In this document: positions 1 through 9,604 of the stretch, piece by piece
Position numbering within the stretch: position 1 is the first letter of the stretch
Layout of the letters: every line of letters starts with the position of its first letter
Source: Opitutia bacterium
Lineage (GTDB): Bacteria > Verrucomicrobiota > Verrucomicrobiia > Opitutales > UBA953
DNA: 47,307 nt
Direction of reading: 5' to 3'
Assembly: GCA_947377865.1 (NCBI GenBank)
Contig: CANCHK010000011.1
Coordinates: 1-47,307 of the forward strand
Notes under the pieces: generated by a model
The model's database searches: none
What the model was told of the DNA's origin: nothing
What the model saw: only the letters and a program-made list of their open reading frames with translations
Made by a program: the position numbers and the translations under genes

Positions 1-211
1 CGGTGTCGGACGGCTGGGCGCCGAGTTTGACCCAATGGTCGACGCGCTCGACGTTGATCACCAGACCCGGGGTCTTGCCACGGGCGCGGGGATTGTAGTT
101 GCCGAGGACTTCGACGAAACGGCCGTCACGGCGGATGGCTTGTTCGGCAACGACGAGGCGATAGGTCGGCTCGTTTTTCGTACCGAAGCGTTGGAGGCGG
201 ATGCGTAGCAT
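1..211 (-). CDS. rpsP: 30S ribosomal protein S16 (partial, C-terminus off the window)
   Basis: S16 is a small-subunit protein bound to 16S rRNA and needed for 30S assembly. The minus-strand reading from the ATG at 209-211 gives about 70 residues starting MLRIRLQRFGTKNEPTYRLV and continuing through GRFVEVLGNYNPRA, which is the classic S16 N-terminal half. The frame is open to the left edge, so only the last part of the protein is missing. No Shine-Dalgarno sequence is visible before the ATG. It lies downstream of trmD-rplS and behind a strong terminator, so it is probably transcribed from its own promoter in the 212-462 gap. The usual bacterial order is rpsP-rimM-trmD-rplS, so the arrangement here is rearranged. 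Confidence 0.95.
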   Translation of the reverse strand, partial: MLRIRLQRFGTKNEPTYRLVVAEQAIRRDGRFVEVLGNYNPRARGKTPGLVINVERVDHWVKLGAQPSDT

Positions 212-462
212 GGATTTAGAGAAGGTGGTGTGGTTATCGTCCTGGGAGGGTTCTCAAAAGACGGACGTGCAAGGACGCAGGAGGGAGGGGGCGAGTCAAG
301 CATTCCCCGGAAGGTTTTAGTAAAAATTTACCCACATCCTGCGAACCACTCGTCAAAACACGCAAATCAAGCCACTGACCTTTAATGACTTAATTTGTAT
401 TCTGCGAATAGGCCCCCCGTGGCCTTTTTATGAAATCCGGCGATTCGGCGTTGAATCGGGGC
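212..462. other. Non-coding leader/intergenic region upstream of rpsP
   Basis: About 250 bases lie between the rplS terminator and rpsP with no convincing gene. The part at 300-400 is AT-rich relative to the surroundings. On the minus strand it holds a TTGACG at about 351-356, a plausible -35 for rpsP, but I see no good -10 at the right distance. The long leader could carry autoregulatory structure, as ribosomal protein mRNAs often do, but nothing specific is recognised. Confidence 0.4.
410..430 (+). terminator. Weak plus-strand terminator-like hairpin
   Basis: AGGCC (410-414) and GGCCT (421-425) form a short stem with a six-base loop, followed on the plus strand by a T run (TTTTTA). No plus-strand gene precedes it, so if real it would stop antisense transcription running toward trmD. 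Its stem is only five base pairs. Confidence 0.25.
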
Positions 463-490
463 ATAAAAAACCCCGCCTGTGGGCGGGGTT
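463..490 (-). terminator. Rho-independent terminator after rplS
   Basis: Read on the minus strand, AACCCCGCC and GGCGGGGTT form a nine-base-pair stem around a CACA loop, followed by a run of T. It starts about 20 bases after the rplS stop codon and separates trmD-rplS from rpsP. Confidence 0.9.
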
Positions 491-510
491 TGGGAGAAGC
501 CTGAAAGGGC

Positions 511-921
511 TTACTTAGCCGCGGCGGCCGCGGCAGCTGCGGCGGCGTGCTCGGTCGGGTCGAAGCGCTTTTCTTTGACCTTGGTAGCCGACTTGCCCTG
601 GCGATCGCGGAGGTAGAAGAGGCGGGCGCGCATGACCTGCGAAACGCGTTCGACTTCAATCTTCTCGATATTGGGGGAGTGGACCGGGAAGGTGCGCTCG
701 ACGCCTTCGCCGAAGGAGACACGGCGAACGGTGAAGGTTTCGTGGATGCCGCCGCCCTTACGCTGGATGACGATGCCGGAGAAGGTCTGGGTGCGCTCCT
801 TGTCGCCTTCGCGAACCTTGGTGGCTACCTTAACGCCGTCGCCGACCTTGAATTCATGGTCGCCGCGGGCGGTCTTCAGCTGGGGCTGGGTGGCAAATTG
901 GATGAGGGGATGGTTGCTCAT
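511..921 (-). CDS. rplS: 50S ribosomal protein L19
   Basis: L19 sits at the 30S-50S interface. The 136-residue product contains the family signatures [50 protein letters not shown] and [10 protein letters not shown], followed by [21 protein letters not shown] chose the ATG at 919-921 (MSNHPLI) because upstream in-frame codons fall inside trmD. The start overlaps the trmD stop as ATGA, implying translational coupling. The protein ends in ten consecutive alanines plus a lysine, encoded by mixed GCC/GCG/GCA/GCT codons, so it is not a simple-sequence slippage product. That tail is beyond the normal L19 end. Confidence 0.95.
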   Translation of the reverse strand: MSNHPLIQFATQPQLKTARGDHEFKVGDGVKVATKVREGDKERTQTFSGIVIQRKGGGIHETFTVRRVSFGEGVERTFPVHSPNIEKIEVERVSQVMRARLFYLRDRQGKSATKVKEKRFDPTEHAAAAAAAAAAK

Positions 922-1625
922 GGCTGGTGTTCTTGGTCTTTCATCAGGTCCGGTCTGCGTTGCTTTGTCTTCTCTATTTGCCTTTCCCGGCGCCATTTTT
1001 CGATTTCGGCGTGATTTCCTCCTAGGAGGACGGGGGGCACCTCGAGACCATCATAAACAGCGGGTCGGGTGAACTGCGGAAAGGCGAGCAACTTGCCGTT
1101 GTAACTATCCCCCGTCAAGGAGTTTTCCTCCCCGAGCACGCCGGGAATCTGCCGGCCGAGGCAATCGACCAGGACGCAGGCTGGTAAAGTGCCATTAGTA
1201 AGCACATAATCGCCAATCGAGACCTCTCGGGTGACCTTCCGGTCCCGGAATCGCTGGTCGATACCCTCATAATGGCCAGAAATGAGGATTAAATGGCTCT
1301 TTTGGGCTAGTTCCTTGGCCAACTGGTTGGTCAATTGTTCACCATCCGGGCAAAGGTAGACCACTTCACAGCCAGGGGTGGCCAGGGCGTCGACGGCGTC
1401 AAAGAGGGGCTGGCAGCTCATGAGCATGCCGGGTCCGCCGCCGTAAGGCATGTCGTCCACCTTGCGGTGCTTATCCTTGGAATAGGCGCGGAGGTCGTGG
1501 GCCTTGAACTCGATCAAGCCCTTATCGATGGCCTTTCCGATGACCGACTCCTGGAGGAAGCCGTCGGCCATGGCGGGGAAAAGGGTGACTAGGTCGATAC
1601 GGATGGCCACGGTGATCGCAGTCAT
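918..1625 (-). CDS. trmD: tRNA (guanine-37-N1)-methyltransferase TrmD
   Basis: TrmD transfers a methyl group from S-adenosylmethionine to G37 of tRNAs and prevents frameshifting; it is cytoplasmic. The 235-residue product shows the SPOUT/TrmD motifs in order: [10 protein letters not shown] near the N-terminus, YGGGPGMLM, the SAM-knot segments [13 protein letters not shown] and [10 protein letters not shown] followed by [19 protein letters not shown], and the C-terminal [18 protein letters not shown] with NHAEIEKWR. The ATG at 1623-1625 gives seven residues more than the usual MRID start, so the true start could be slightly internal. It overlaps rplS by four bases. rimM, usually adjacent, is not in the window. 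Confidence 0.95.
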   Translation of the reverse strand: MTAITVAIRIDLVTLFPAMADGFLQESVIGKAIDKGLIEFKAHDLRAYSKDKHRKVDDMPYGGGPGMLMSCQPLFDAVDALATPGCEVVYLCPDGEQLTNQLAKELAQKSHLILISGHYEGIDQRFRDRKVTREVSIGDYVLTNGTLPACVLVDCLGRQIPGVLGEENSLTGDSYNGKLLAFPQFTRPAVYDGLEVPPVLLGGNHAEIEKWRRERQIEKTKQRRPDLMKDQEHQP

Positions 1626-1670
1626 CCAACAGCCGAAAGGCCGCCGAGCGCAAGCCGTCCCTGCACCCGC

Positions 1671-2744
1671 TTACTTCTTCGCCTTGGGTTTGGCTTCCGA
1701 GCGCTGGTCCATCTTTACGCCGGCTTCAGCGGGAACGGGTGAGCCGACCTTCTCTACGTCGGAAGTAAAGAGGTAGCGCCAGACGTCTTCCTGAAGGGGC
1801 TTTCCGGAGGCATCCTTGGGTGAGCTCTTGCCGGGTGTCACGTAGCCGTGGCCGCGCGCGGCTTGTTCCTTCTCGGTGCCCTTAAGCGGGGCATCGGTGA
1901 TCAGGCGACGGGTATTACCGTAAGGGATTTTCTCCTTCTCAGTGTTCACAATCGGGCCGAATTGGTTGAGCCCCAGCATCAGCCAAGAGCGTTGGTAGTG
2001 GTCCCCGGTCCAGCCGCTATCGAGGACGTGGCTGTAACCGAAGAAGCGGTTCTTGGGCGTCGCCGATGGGCCGGCCTGCCAGTCTTCGGTGTTGTCGCGG
2101 GGTCCGCAGAACATGATCACGCGCGCGACCTTCTGATACATTGCGAAGCGCGCGGAGGAGGTAGCTCCGTGCGACGAGCCGCCGACGACGACCTTGGTCC
2201 AGTCGAGCTCCTTGCCGCCTGCGGTGAGGAACTGTTCCCACCGACCCTGCGGGTGCTGCTTCGCGAGCCACTTTACTAGGCGCGTCGCGCGACCCTTGGC
2301 TGAATCGGCTTCCGCGATCTCGACCGATTTCGAAGCGTCGACGCCGGCGGTCGCCTCGAGGCGGATATTGCCGAGGTGCTGGGTGTCGGCGGGGACGGTG
2401 TTGAATTTACCGAACCAGCCGCGTGCATAGTAAACGCTGATATGATGGTAGCCGTAGCCGTTGACCTTCTCGGCGAGGACCGGGTTGTGACCCATCAGCC
2501 ACACCACGAGCTGTCCTCGCGGCGCGACGCGTGTGTCGACGTCGGCGGTTTCCGTATCCGCAGGTTTTCCTTTGGTCTCCAGGTTGAAGTCAATGTCGGG
2601 GTAAGACTTCGCGGAAGGGTCGACCTCGCTGGCGCGCACCGTGAGGTGGTAGGCCTGCGGCTTCGGATCGTTGAACTTCACGGGGGCGTCGGCGGCGAAG
2701 GACGCGACGAGTCCGAGGAACAGGTAGGCAAGGGCAGAGCGCAT
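1671..2744 (-). CDS. Secreted alpha/beta-hydrolase-like protein
   Basis: The 357-residue product begins with a typical signal peptide (MRSALAYLFLGLVASFAADA), so it should be exported. A central GGSSHGATSS segment gives a G-x-S-x-G nucleophile elbow with Ser191 as the likely catalytic serine, and a later FCGPRDNTEDW stretch and RGHGYVTPG end resemble the Asp and His regions of an alpha/beta hydrolase. It resembles the uncharacterised BPSS1187-type secreted family; this is recollection, and the substrate is unknown. An in-frame GTG twelve bases upstream (2756) is possible, but the ATG at 2742-2744 gives the better signal peptide. It follows 2796-3527 in the same direction with a gap of about 50 bases, likely an operon of two secreted hydrolases. 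Confidence 0.7.
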   Translation of the reverse strand: MRSALAYLFLGLVASFAADAPVKFNDPKPQAYHLTVRASEVDPSAKSYPDIDFNLETKGKPADTETADVDTRVAPRGQLVVWLMGHNPVLAEKVNGYGYHHISVYYARGWFGKFNTVPADTQHLGNIRLEATAGVDASKSVEIAEADSAKGRATRLVKWLAKQHPQGRWEQFLTAGGKELDWTKVVVGGSSHGATSSARFAMYQKVARVIMFCGPRDNTEDWQAGPSATPKNRFFGYSHVLDSGWTGDHYQRSWLMLGLNQFGPIVNTEKEKIPYGNTRRLITDAPLKGTEKEQAARGHGYVTPGKSSPKDASGKPLQEDVWRYLFTSDVEKVGSPVPAEAGVKMDQRSEAKPKAKK

Positions 2745-2795
2745 GGGGTTGCGCACTTGATGTCCTCGCCGCCGAGGGATGGCAAGACCGACCGC

Positions 2796-3527
2796 TTACT
2801 TCGGCAGCTTGCCGTCGACGTAATCGAGGGCTTTCTCGACGGTCTCTTTCGGGGCCCACTGGTGGCCGCCTTCGAATTCGAAGACCTGCAGGCGCTCGCC
2901 CTGCGTCTCTCGCAACTGCTTGATCTCGCCGCGATTGGGGTCCTTCTTGCCCATCGTCAGAGCGACGGCGGGGATCTGCACGCCGCGCAGGCCTTGAATG
3001 CCATTATCGAGAGTGCCGACACCTGCGCCTTGCAGTACCACACCGCCGAAGTTGTCACCGATACTTACGAAGACCGAGCTGGCGCGCGAGCCGCCGGAGA
3101 AGCCGGTGCAGACCTTGCGTCCTTCACCGATGCGAAAGCGCTTCATGACATCCTGGTTGGCGGCGAGGAAGTTGCCTACGCTCGGATCCCAGGGGCCGTT
3201 TTTGGATTCGTCGAGGAGGATGGCGATGTAAGCGTGTTTCTTGATCCAGTCGGCCATATTCCCCATCGACGCATTGCCGCCGGGCGAGGCGATGAAAATC
3301 ACCGGCCAGGCCTTGGTCGCGTCCGCGTGGTAGCCTTTCGGTAGCACGACACGGTAGTGGTAGATGCCGGAGTACTTCGAGTAGCCGCCGTTGTGGTCGC
3401 AGGCGATGCGCGTCTCAACGCCTTCCTTGATGACGAGCTCGACGGGGGTTGTCCGAGGGGCGACGCCGTCGGCGGCGCCGACAAGGGCCGACATGAGGAT
3501 GAGGAGCAGGGTCGGGCACCGAAGCAT
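2796..3527 (-). CDS. Secreted esterase/PHB-depolymerase-like alpha/beta hydrolase
   Basis: The 243-residue product starts with a signal peptide (MLRCPTLLLILMSALVGAAD) and carries YHYRVVLPKGYHADATKAWP, a strand typical of feruloyl-esterase or PHB-depolymerase-like hydrolases. A G-F-S-G-G nucleophile elbow follows (Ser144 in CTGFSGGSRASS) and then a C-terminal FEGGHQWAPKE in which His is the likely catalytic base. The start is set at the ATG 3525-3527 because it opens the signal peptide; the longer reading frame upstream overlaps the divergent ABC gene. It is the first gene of a probable two-gene unit with 1671-2744. The substrate is not predictable; acetyl- or feruloyl-ester removal from plant or algal polysaccharide is a reasonable guess. 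Confidence 0.7.
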   Translation of the reverse strand: MLRCPTLLLILMSALVGAADGVAPRTTPVELVIKEGVETRIACDHNGGYSKYSGIYHYRVVLPKGYHADATKAWPVIFIASPGGNASMGNMADWIKKHAYIAILLDESKNGPWDPSVGNFLAANQDVMKRFRIGEGRKVCTGFSGGSRASSVFVSIGDNFGGVVLQGAGVGTLDNGIQGLRGVQIPAVALTMGKKDPNRGEIKQLRETQGERLQVFEFEGGHQWAPKETVEKALDYVDGKLPK

Positions 3528-3612
3528 GACGAAGGGGTAGGCACGAACCTTGCCGAGGGCAAGCGTGGTTGCGGCTTGGAAGCGCCGCGCCCTTGCTCCA
3601 TAGCCATAAGCC

Positions 3613-4416
3613 GTGCCTCGTTCTGTCGCCCAAGTCCCCGTGCTCCAAGTCTCCCGTCTGCGCATCGCCCGCGAGGACAAGGTTATCTTGCGTGGACTCG
3701 ACTGGCGCGTGGAGCCCGGGCAGCACTGGGTGATTCTCGGCCCAAACGGTTCCGGCAAATCCTCGCTGCTCGCCGCGCTCACCGGTTATTTCGCGCCGAC
3801 CTCTGGTTCTCTTTACGTCCTTGGCGAGACATTCGGCCGCAGCGACTGGCGTGAGCTCCGTCGCCGTATCGGGCTCGTCGGTCCCTCTGTCGCCGCGATG
3901 ATCCAGCCTTCCGAGCCGGCGTTGTCCATCGTGGCGGGCGGCGTCGATGGGCTCATCAATCTCTGGCGCCGTCCTAAGCTTGCGACCCTCGCGCTCGCGC
4001 GCCGGCTGCTTCGCCTGCTCAAGGTCGGCGGACTCGCCGCTCGCCCGTGGGGTCATCTCTCGCAGGGCGAACGCCAGCGCGTGTTGATCGCCCGCGCCCT
4101 TGCATCCGACCCCGCGTTGCTGATCCTGGACGAATCCTGTGCCGGCCTCGACCCCGTCGCTCGCGCCGAGTTCCTCGCCTTGGTGAAGCGTCTCCCGACG
4201 CTTAAGCCGGGCCTCGCAATTGTCTTTGTCACGCACCACGTCGAGGAGATCCTGCCGACGTTTACGCATGCCCTGCTTCTAAGGAACGGGGCCGCCCTCG
4301 CTGCCGGCAAGATGGCCGACGTCCTGAAGCCCGCCGCGCTATCGAAACTCTTCGGAAGGAAGGTCCGCCTAACCCGTAGTCGGTCCGGTTGGTCTTTGGA
4401 TGTAGCCGGGAAATAG
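3613..4416 (+). CDS. ABC transporter ATP-binding protein (single-domain)
   Basis: This is a 267-residue ABC ATPase with Walker A GPNGSGKSS (about residues 43-51), signature LSQGERQR, Walker B LLILDESCAGLD and the H-loop VTHHVEE. The layout most resembles YlmA/ModF-like or iron/zinc-type importer ATPases. No permease or substrate-binding protein lies next to it; its neighbours are a divergent hydrolase pair and a flavoprotein, so its partner is unknown. It may work with an unlinked permease or be a soluble ABC protein. The start is a GTG at 3613-3615; no Shine-Dalgarno is evident. Confidence 0.85.
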   Translation: MPRSVAQVPVLQVSRLRIAREDKVILRGLDWRVEPGQHWVILGPNGSGKSSLLAALTGYFAPTSGSLYVLGETFGRSDWRELRRRIGLVGPSVAAMIQPSEPALSIVAGGVDGLINLWRRPKLATLALARRLLRLLKVGGLAARPWGHLSQGERQRVLIARALASDPALLILDESCAGLDPVARAEFLALVKRLPTLKPGLAIVFVTHHVEEILPTFTHALLLRNGAALAAGKMADVLKPAALSKLFGRKVRLTRSRSGWSLDVAGK

Positions 4417-4487
4417 CCGTCAGGGCGGTTTGACCGCTTTCGACTTCCCCTTAACCCCTGCTTCGTCCTACTTCATCTTCCTTCGCA

Positions 4488-5978
4488 ATGCCTTCGCCGT
4501 TCGACAACCTCCTCCCCCGCTATGACGCCGTCGTCATCGGCGCCGGCCTCGGCGGGATGACTGCGGCGAACAACCTGGCGAAGTTCGGCCGTAAGGTGCT
4601 CCTGCTCGAGCATCACTACCAGCTCGGCGGCCTCGCCACCTTCTTCAAACGCGCGGGCGGCCACGTCTTCGACATCTCCCTGCACGGCTTTCCGCACGGC
4701 ATGATCAAGTCCACGCGCCGTTACTGGACCAAGGAAATCTCGGATCGTATCCACCAGCTGAGCGACGTCCGCTTCATCAATCCCGACTTCGACGTCCGCA
4801 CCACCTTCGACCGCGCCGACTTCACGCGCATCCTAATCGAGCAGTTCAAGCTCTCCGCCGAGACCGTTGAGGCGTTCTTCGCGCACCTACGTGAGATGAA
4901 CTACTACGACAACGACCCGCGCACGACGCGACAGCTCTTCGAGCAGTTCTTCCCGGGGCGCCCCGACGTCCAGCGTCTGCTCCTCGAGCCCATCGCCTAC
5001 GCCAACGGCTCCACCCTCGACGACCCGGCGATCACCTTCGGCATCGTCTTCTCGAACTTCATGTCGAAGGGTGTCTTCATCTTCCAGGGCGGCACAGACA
5101 CCATGATCAACCTCATGACCGCCGAGATGAAGGCCAACGGGGTCGACATCCGCCGCAACGTGCTCGTCGAGAAAGTGCTCGTCGAGAAGGACGCCTCCGG
5201 TCGTCGGCGCGTTGTCGGCGTGAAACTTCGCGGCACGCGTCTTGGCGAAGAAGCTGAGGTCGCCTGTGCGACCGTCGTCTCCAACGCCAATATCAAGGAC
5301 ACGGTCCTCAAAATGGGCGGCGAAGACGCCTTTGAAGCTCCATTCCTCGAGGAAGCCCGCAAGGTCCGAGTGAACACCTCGTCCTGCCAGGTCTACATGG
5401 GCGTGCGCGAAGGCGAGACCATTCCGCACATCGGCGACCTCGTGTTCACTTCCGAAGCGAAGCCGTTCTCCAGTCACGAGCTCGTCGACTTCCACACCAC
5501 CTCGCGCACCTACTCGGTCTATTATCCGGATACGCGTCCGCACACCAAGAAGCCCCATTATGCGATCGTCACCTCGGTCAACCAGAAGTGGGACGATTGG
5601 GCGCATCTTTCCGAGGCGGACTACGCCACGCACAAGGCGCGCGTCATCGAGGAATCCTTTAAGGGTCTCGAGAAGTTTATCCCCGACATCCGTTCCAAGG
5701 TCGACCATGCCGAGGCCGCTACGCCGCGAACGGTGAATCGCTACGTCCGGCACGTCGGCGGCACGTCGTTCGGCACGAAATTTGAAGGCCTCAAGGTATC
5801 GATGGCCCTTCCGGAGCAAGTCGGCGGCTTCTATCATGCCGGCAGCGTCGGCATCATCATGTCCGGCTGGCTAGGCACCATTAATTACGGCGTAATCGTT
5901 TCCGCCAAGGCCGACGCCTATCTGCGCGATCCGTCTGCCAATCCGCTCGGCGACGCCGCAGCGAGCGCCGACGTCTGA
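4488..5978 (+). CDS. FAD-dependent phytoene desaturase/carotene isomerase-like oxidoreductase
   Basis: The 496-residue protein opens with a Rossmann FAD-binding motif, [20 protein letters not shown] (G18, G20, G23), then [10 protein letters not shown], the pattern of CrtI, CrtISO and RetSat-type enzymes. The C-terminal second FAD motif reads [20 protein letters not shown]. The family desaturates, isomerises or saturates polyene chains or retinol. No phytoene synthase or other carotenoid gene is nearby, so the substrate cannot be named. It lies 71 bases after the ABC ATPase in the same direction. The convergent neighbour ends only five bases away, leaving no room for a conventional terminator between them. 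Confidence 0.8.
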   Translation: MPSPFDNLLPRYDAVVIGAGLGGMTAANNLAKFGRKVLLLEHHYQLGGLATFFKRAGGHVFDISLHGFPHGMIKSTRRYWTKEISDRIHQLSDVRFINPDFDVRTTFDRADFTRILIEQFKLSAETVEAFFAHLREMNYYDNDPRTTRQLFEQFFPGRPDVQRLLLEPIAYANGSTLDDPAITFGIVFSNFMSKGVFIFQGGTDTMINLMTAEMKANGVDIRRNVLVEKVLVEKDASGRRRVVGVKLRGTRLGEEAEVACATVVSNANIKDTVLKMGGEDAFEAPFLEEARKVRVNTSSCQVYMGVREGETIPHIGDLVFTSEAKPFSSHELVDFHTTSRTYSVYYPDTRPHTKKPHYAIVTSVNQKWDDWAHLSEADYATHKARVIEESFKGLEKFIPDIRSKVDHAEAATPRTVNRYVRHVGGTSFGTKFEGLKVSMALPEQVGGFYHAGSVGIIMSGWLGTINYGVIVSAKADAYLRDPSANPLGDAAASADV

Positions 5979-5983
5979 GTCGC

Positions 5984-6790
5984 TCAGGCCTTTGGTGTGA
6001 GGTCGCCGACCCAGCCGACCAAGTAGCGTTCCATCTCGGCGGACCAGCCGTAGTGAATCCGCAGGCGGTTGCCTGCCGGATTCGGCTTAGAGTCGATTGT
6101 CGCGCTGAGGCTGACCTTGTGACCACGATGAGCCACGCGCATCGCCGCCTTGCCCGAGAGTCCTTGGCGGGTCGGGTGGCGCAGGTGCGGGGGAATCTCG
6201 TCGCCATCACACGCGCTGCCGATACCGCCTTCCATGCGGACCATGCGCATAAAATCCAGGGCGCGCATCGCCGAGTGAATATGTTCAAAGCAGTCGAAAT
6301 CGCAGGCTAAGCCAGCGTCGACGGCCGATTCAAGTATGACGTGGTCAGCCATGCTGGGCATGCGGGACGCCCAGGCGAGGAAGTGGCCGACGTTCGGCTG
6401 GTGGCCCGCTACGGAGTGCCCCATGAGCTCGTGGCGCGGTCGACGTACCTTGGCCTCGATGAGCTCTGGGCCAAAGGAGGCGACTACAGCCTGCACGACC
6501 GCCTTGTCCGCGGCACGGAAGTCGACGGTGACCTCCGTGGTATTGCCGGTGAAAGCTGCGAGTGCCGTCTGGCTTACTGCGAGGCGAACGTGGACGTCAC
6601 CATGCAGCTCGGGCCCGCTCAGTCGGACGGATTCCTTGACGGAAGGCAGGACGAAGAGCGCAGGCAATGAGGTTTCTTTGCAGACGCGTTCTTCCAGCCG
6701 GGCGCGGACAATTGCGGGAGGAAGTGAGGTATCGAAGCGTCGGCGGAGGAGGGGGCGAGGGCGGGCGGGAGGAGCGGAGCGGCGTTTCAT
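5984..6790 (-). CDS. Protein of unknown function, 268 residues
   Basis: I do not recognise this family. The codon choice (C/G-rich third positions) and a continuous 268-codon frame support real coding. The N-terminus is strongly basic (MKRRSAPPARPRPLLRRRF) and has no clear signal peptide. The middle has a His/Trp/Met-rich stretch (GHSVAGHQPNVGHFLAWASR) and a CDFDCFEHIH segment. The C-terminus reads HYGWSAEMERYLVGWVGDL. There are only a few cysteines, and CDFDC is a CxxxC arrangement. It has a 137-base leader from a promoter-like element shared with the sigma-factor gene. A nucleic-acid- or metal-binding role is possible but unsupported. Confidence 0.6.
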   Translation of the reverse strand: MKRRSAPPARPRPLLRRRFDTSLPPAIVRARLEERVCKETSLPALFVLPSVKESVRLSGPELHGDVHVRLAVSQTALAAFTGNTTEVTVDFRAADKAVVQAVVASFGPELIEAKVRRPRHELMGHSVAGHQPNVGHFLAWASRMPSMADHVILESAVDAGLACDFDCFEHIHSAMRALDFMRMVRMEGGIGSACDGDEIPPHLRHPTRQGLSGKAAMRVAHRGHKVSLSATIDSKPNPAGNRLRIHYGWSAEMERYLVGWVGDLTPKA

Positions 6791-6927
6791 GGTTTGGTTT
6801 AAAGAAGAAGAGAGGGAGTCCCTGCCGTGCGGTCCGTGGTGAAACGGTGCGCGGCTGGAAACGTGATCAGTGGAATGGAGGGTCGGACAGGGACGCCGGG
6901 GTGGGCGGAGAACTGTCCAAGGTCACC

Positions 6928-6955
6928 ACTATGCCCGGCGGCCGAGGGTTGTCCA
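6928..6955 (-). promoter_or_regulatory. Promoter-like element upstream of the 268-residue orphan gene
   Basis: On the minus strand, TGGACA (6955-6950), a 16-base spacer and CATAGT (6933-6928) resemble a sigma-70 promoter. The spacer, ACCCTCGGCCGCCGGG, and flanks are closely similar to the element at 16118-16145 before the sigma-factor gene, so conservation extends beyond the two hexamers. The -10 lies 137 bases before the ATG at 6790. Confidence 0.45.
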
Positions 6956-7005
6956 GCGGGCCGCCGGAGGTTTTTAAAAATAATATAACCCCCGGATTTA
7001 CGGGC

Positions 7006-7037
7006 AAAAAGAAGGGCTCCCCGGTCGGGGAGCCCTT
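7006..7037 (-). terminator. Rho-independent terminator of hppA
   Basis: On the minus strand, AAGGGCTCCCCG pairs with CGGGGAGCCCTT and is followed by CTTTTTG. It lies just after the hppA stop at 7059. Confidence 0.85.
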
Positions 7038-7058
7038 GGGGGCCGACGTCCGGCCAGG

Positions 7059-9485
<2,427 letters not shown>

Positions 9486-9533
9486 GGTAGGGGTAGGGGT
9501 ATGACCGCGGGGTGCGGCCTAGGTTCCAGTTGT

Positions 9534-9567
9534 GGTGATTTTCCCTCCGTCTGCGAGGGGAATCACC
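9534..9567. other. Inverted repeat between the S9 peptidase and hppA
   Basis: GGTGATTTTCCCTC and GAGGGGAATCACC form an almost perfect stem with a seven-base loop (CGTCTGC). It lies 49 bases before the hppA start and 38 bases after the S9 peptidase stop. Neither strand has a T run after it, so it is not a textbook terminator. It could be an operator, an mRNA-stabilising hairpin or a factor-dependent terminator. Confidence 0.5.
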
Positions 9568-9604
9568 TTACGGGTTCCATCATTTATAATCGTATAGAAT
9601 CCCG

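Noticed and set aside
2376-3344. 322-codon plus-strand frame over the two secreted hydrolases
   Set aside because: Both minus-strand genes have signal peptides and catalytic motifs; this frame has none.
9534-9567. Riboswitch or standard terminator before hppA
   Set aside because: Only a simple hairpin is visible; there is no T run and no conserved riboswitch core such as a fluoride or sodium motif.
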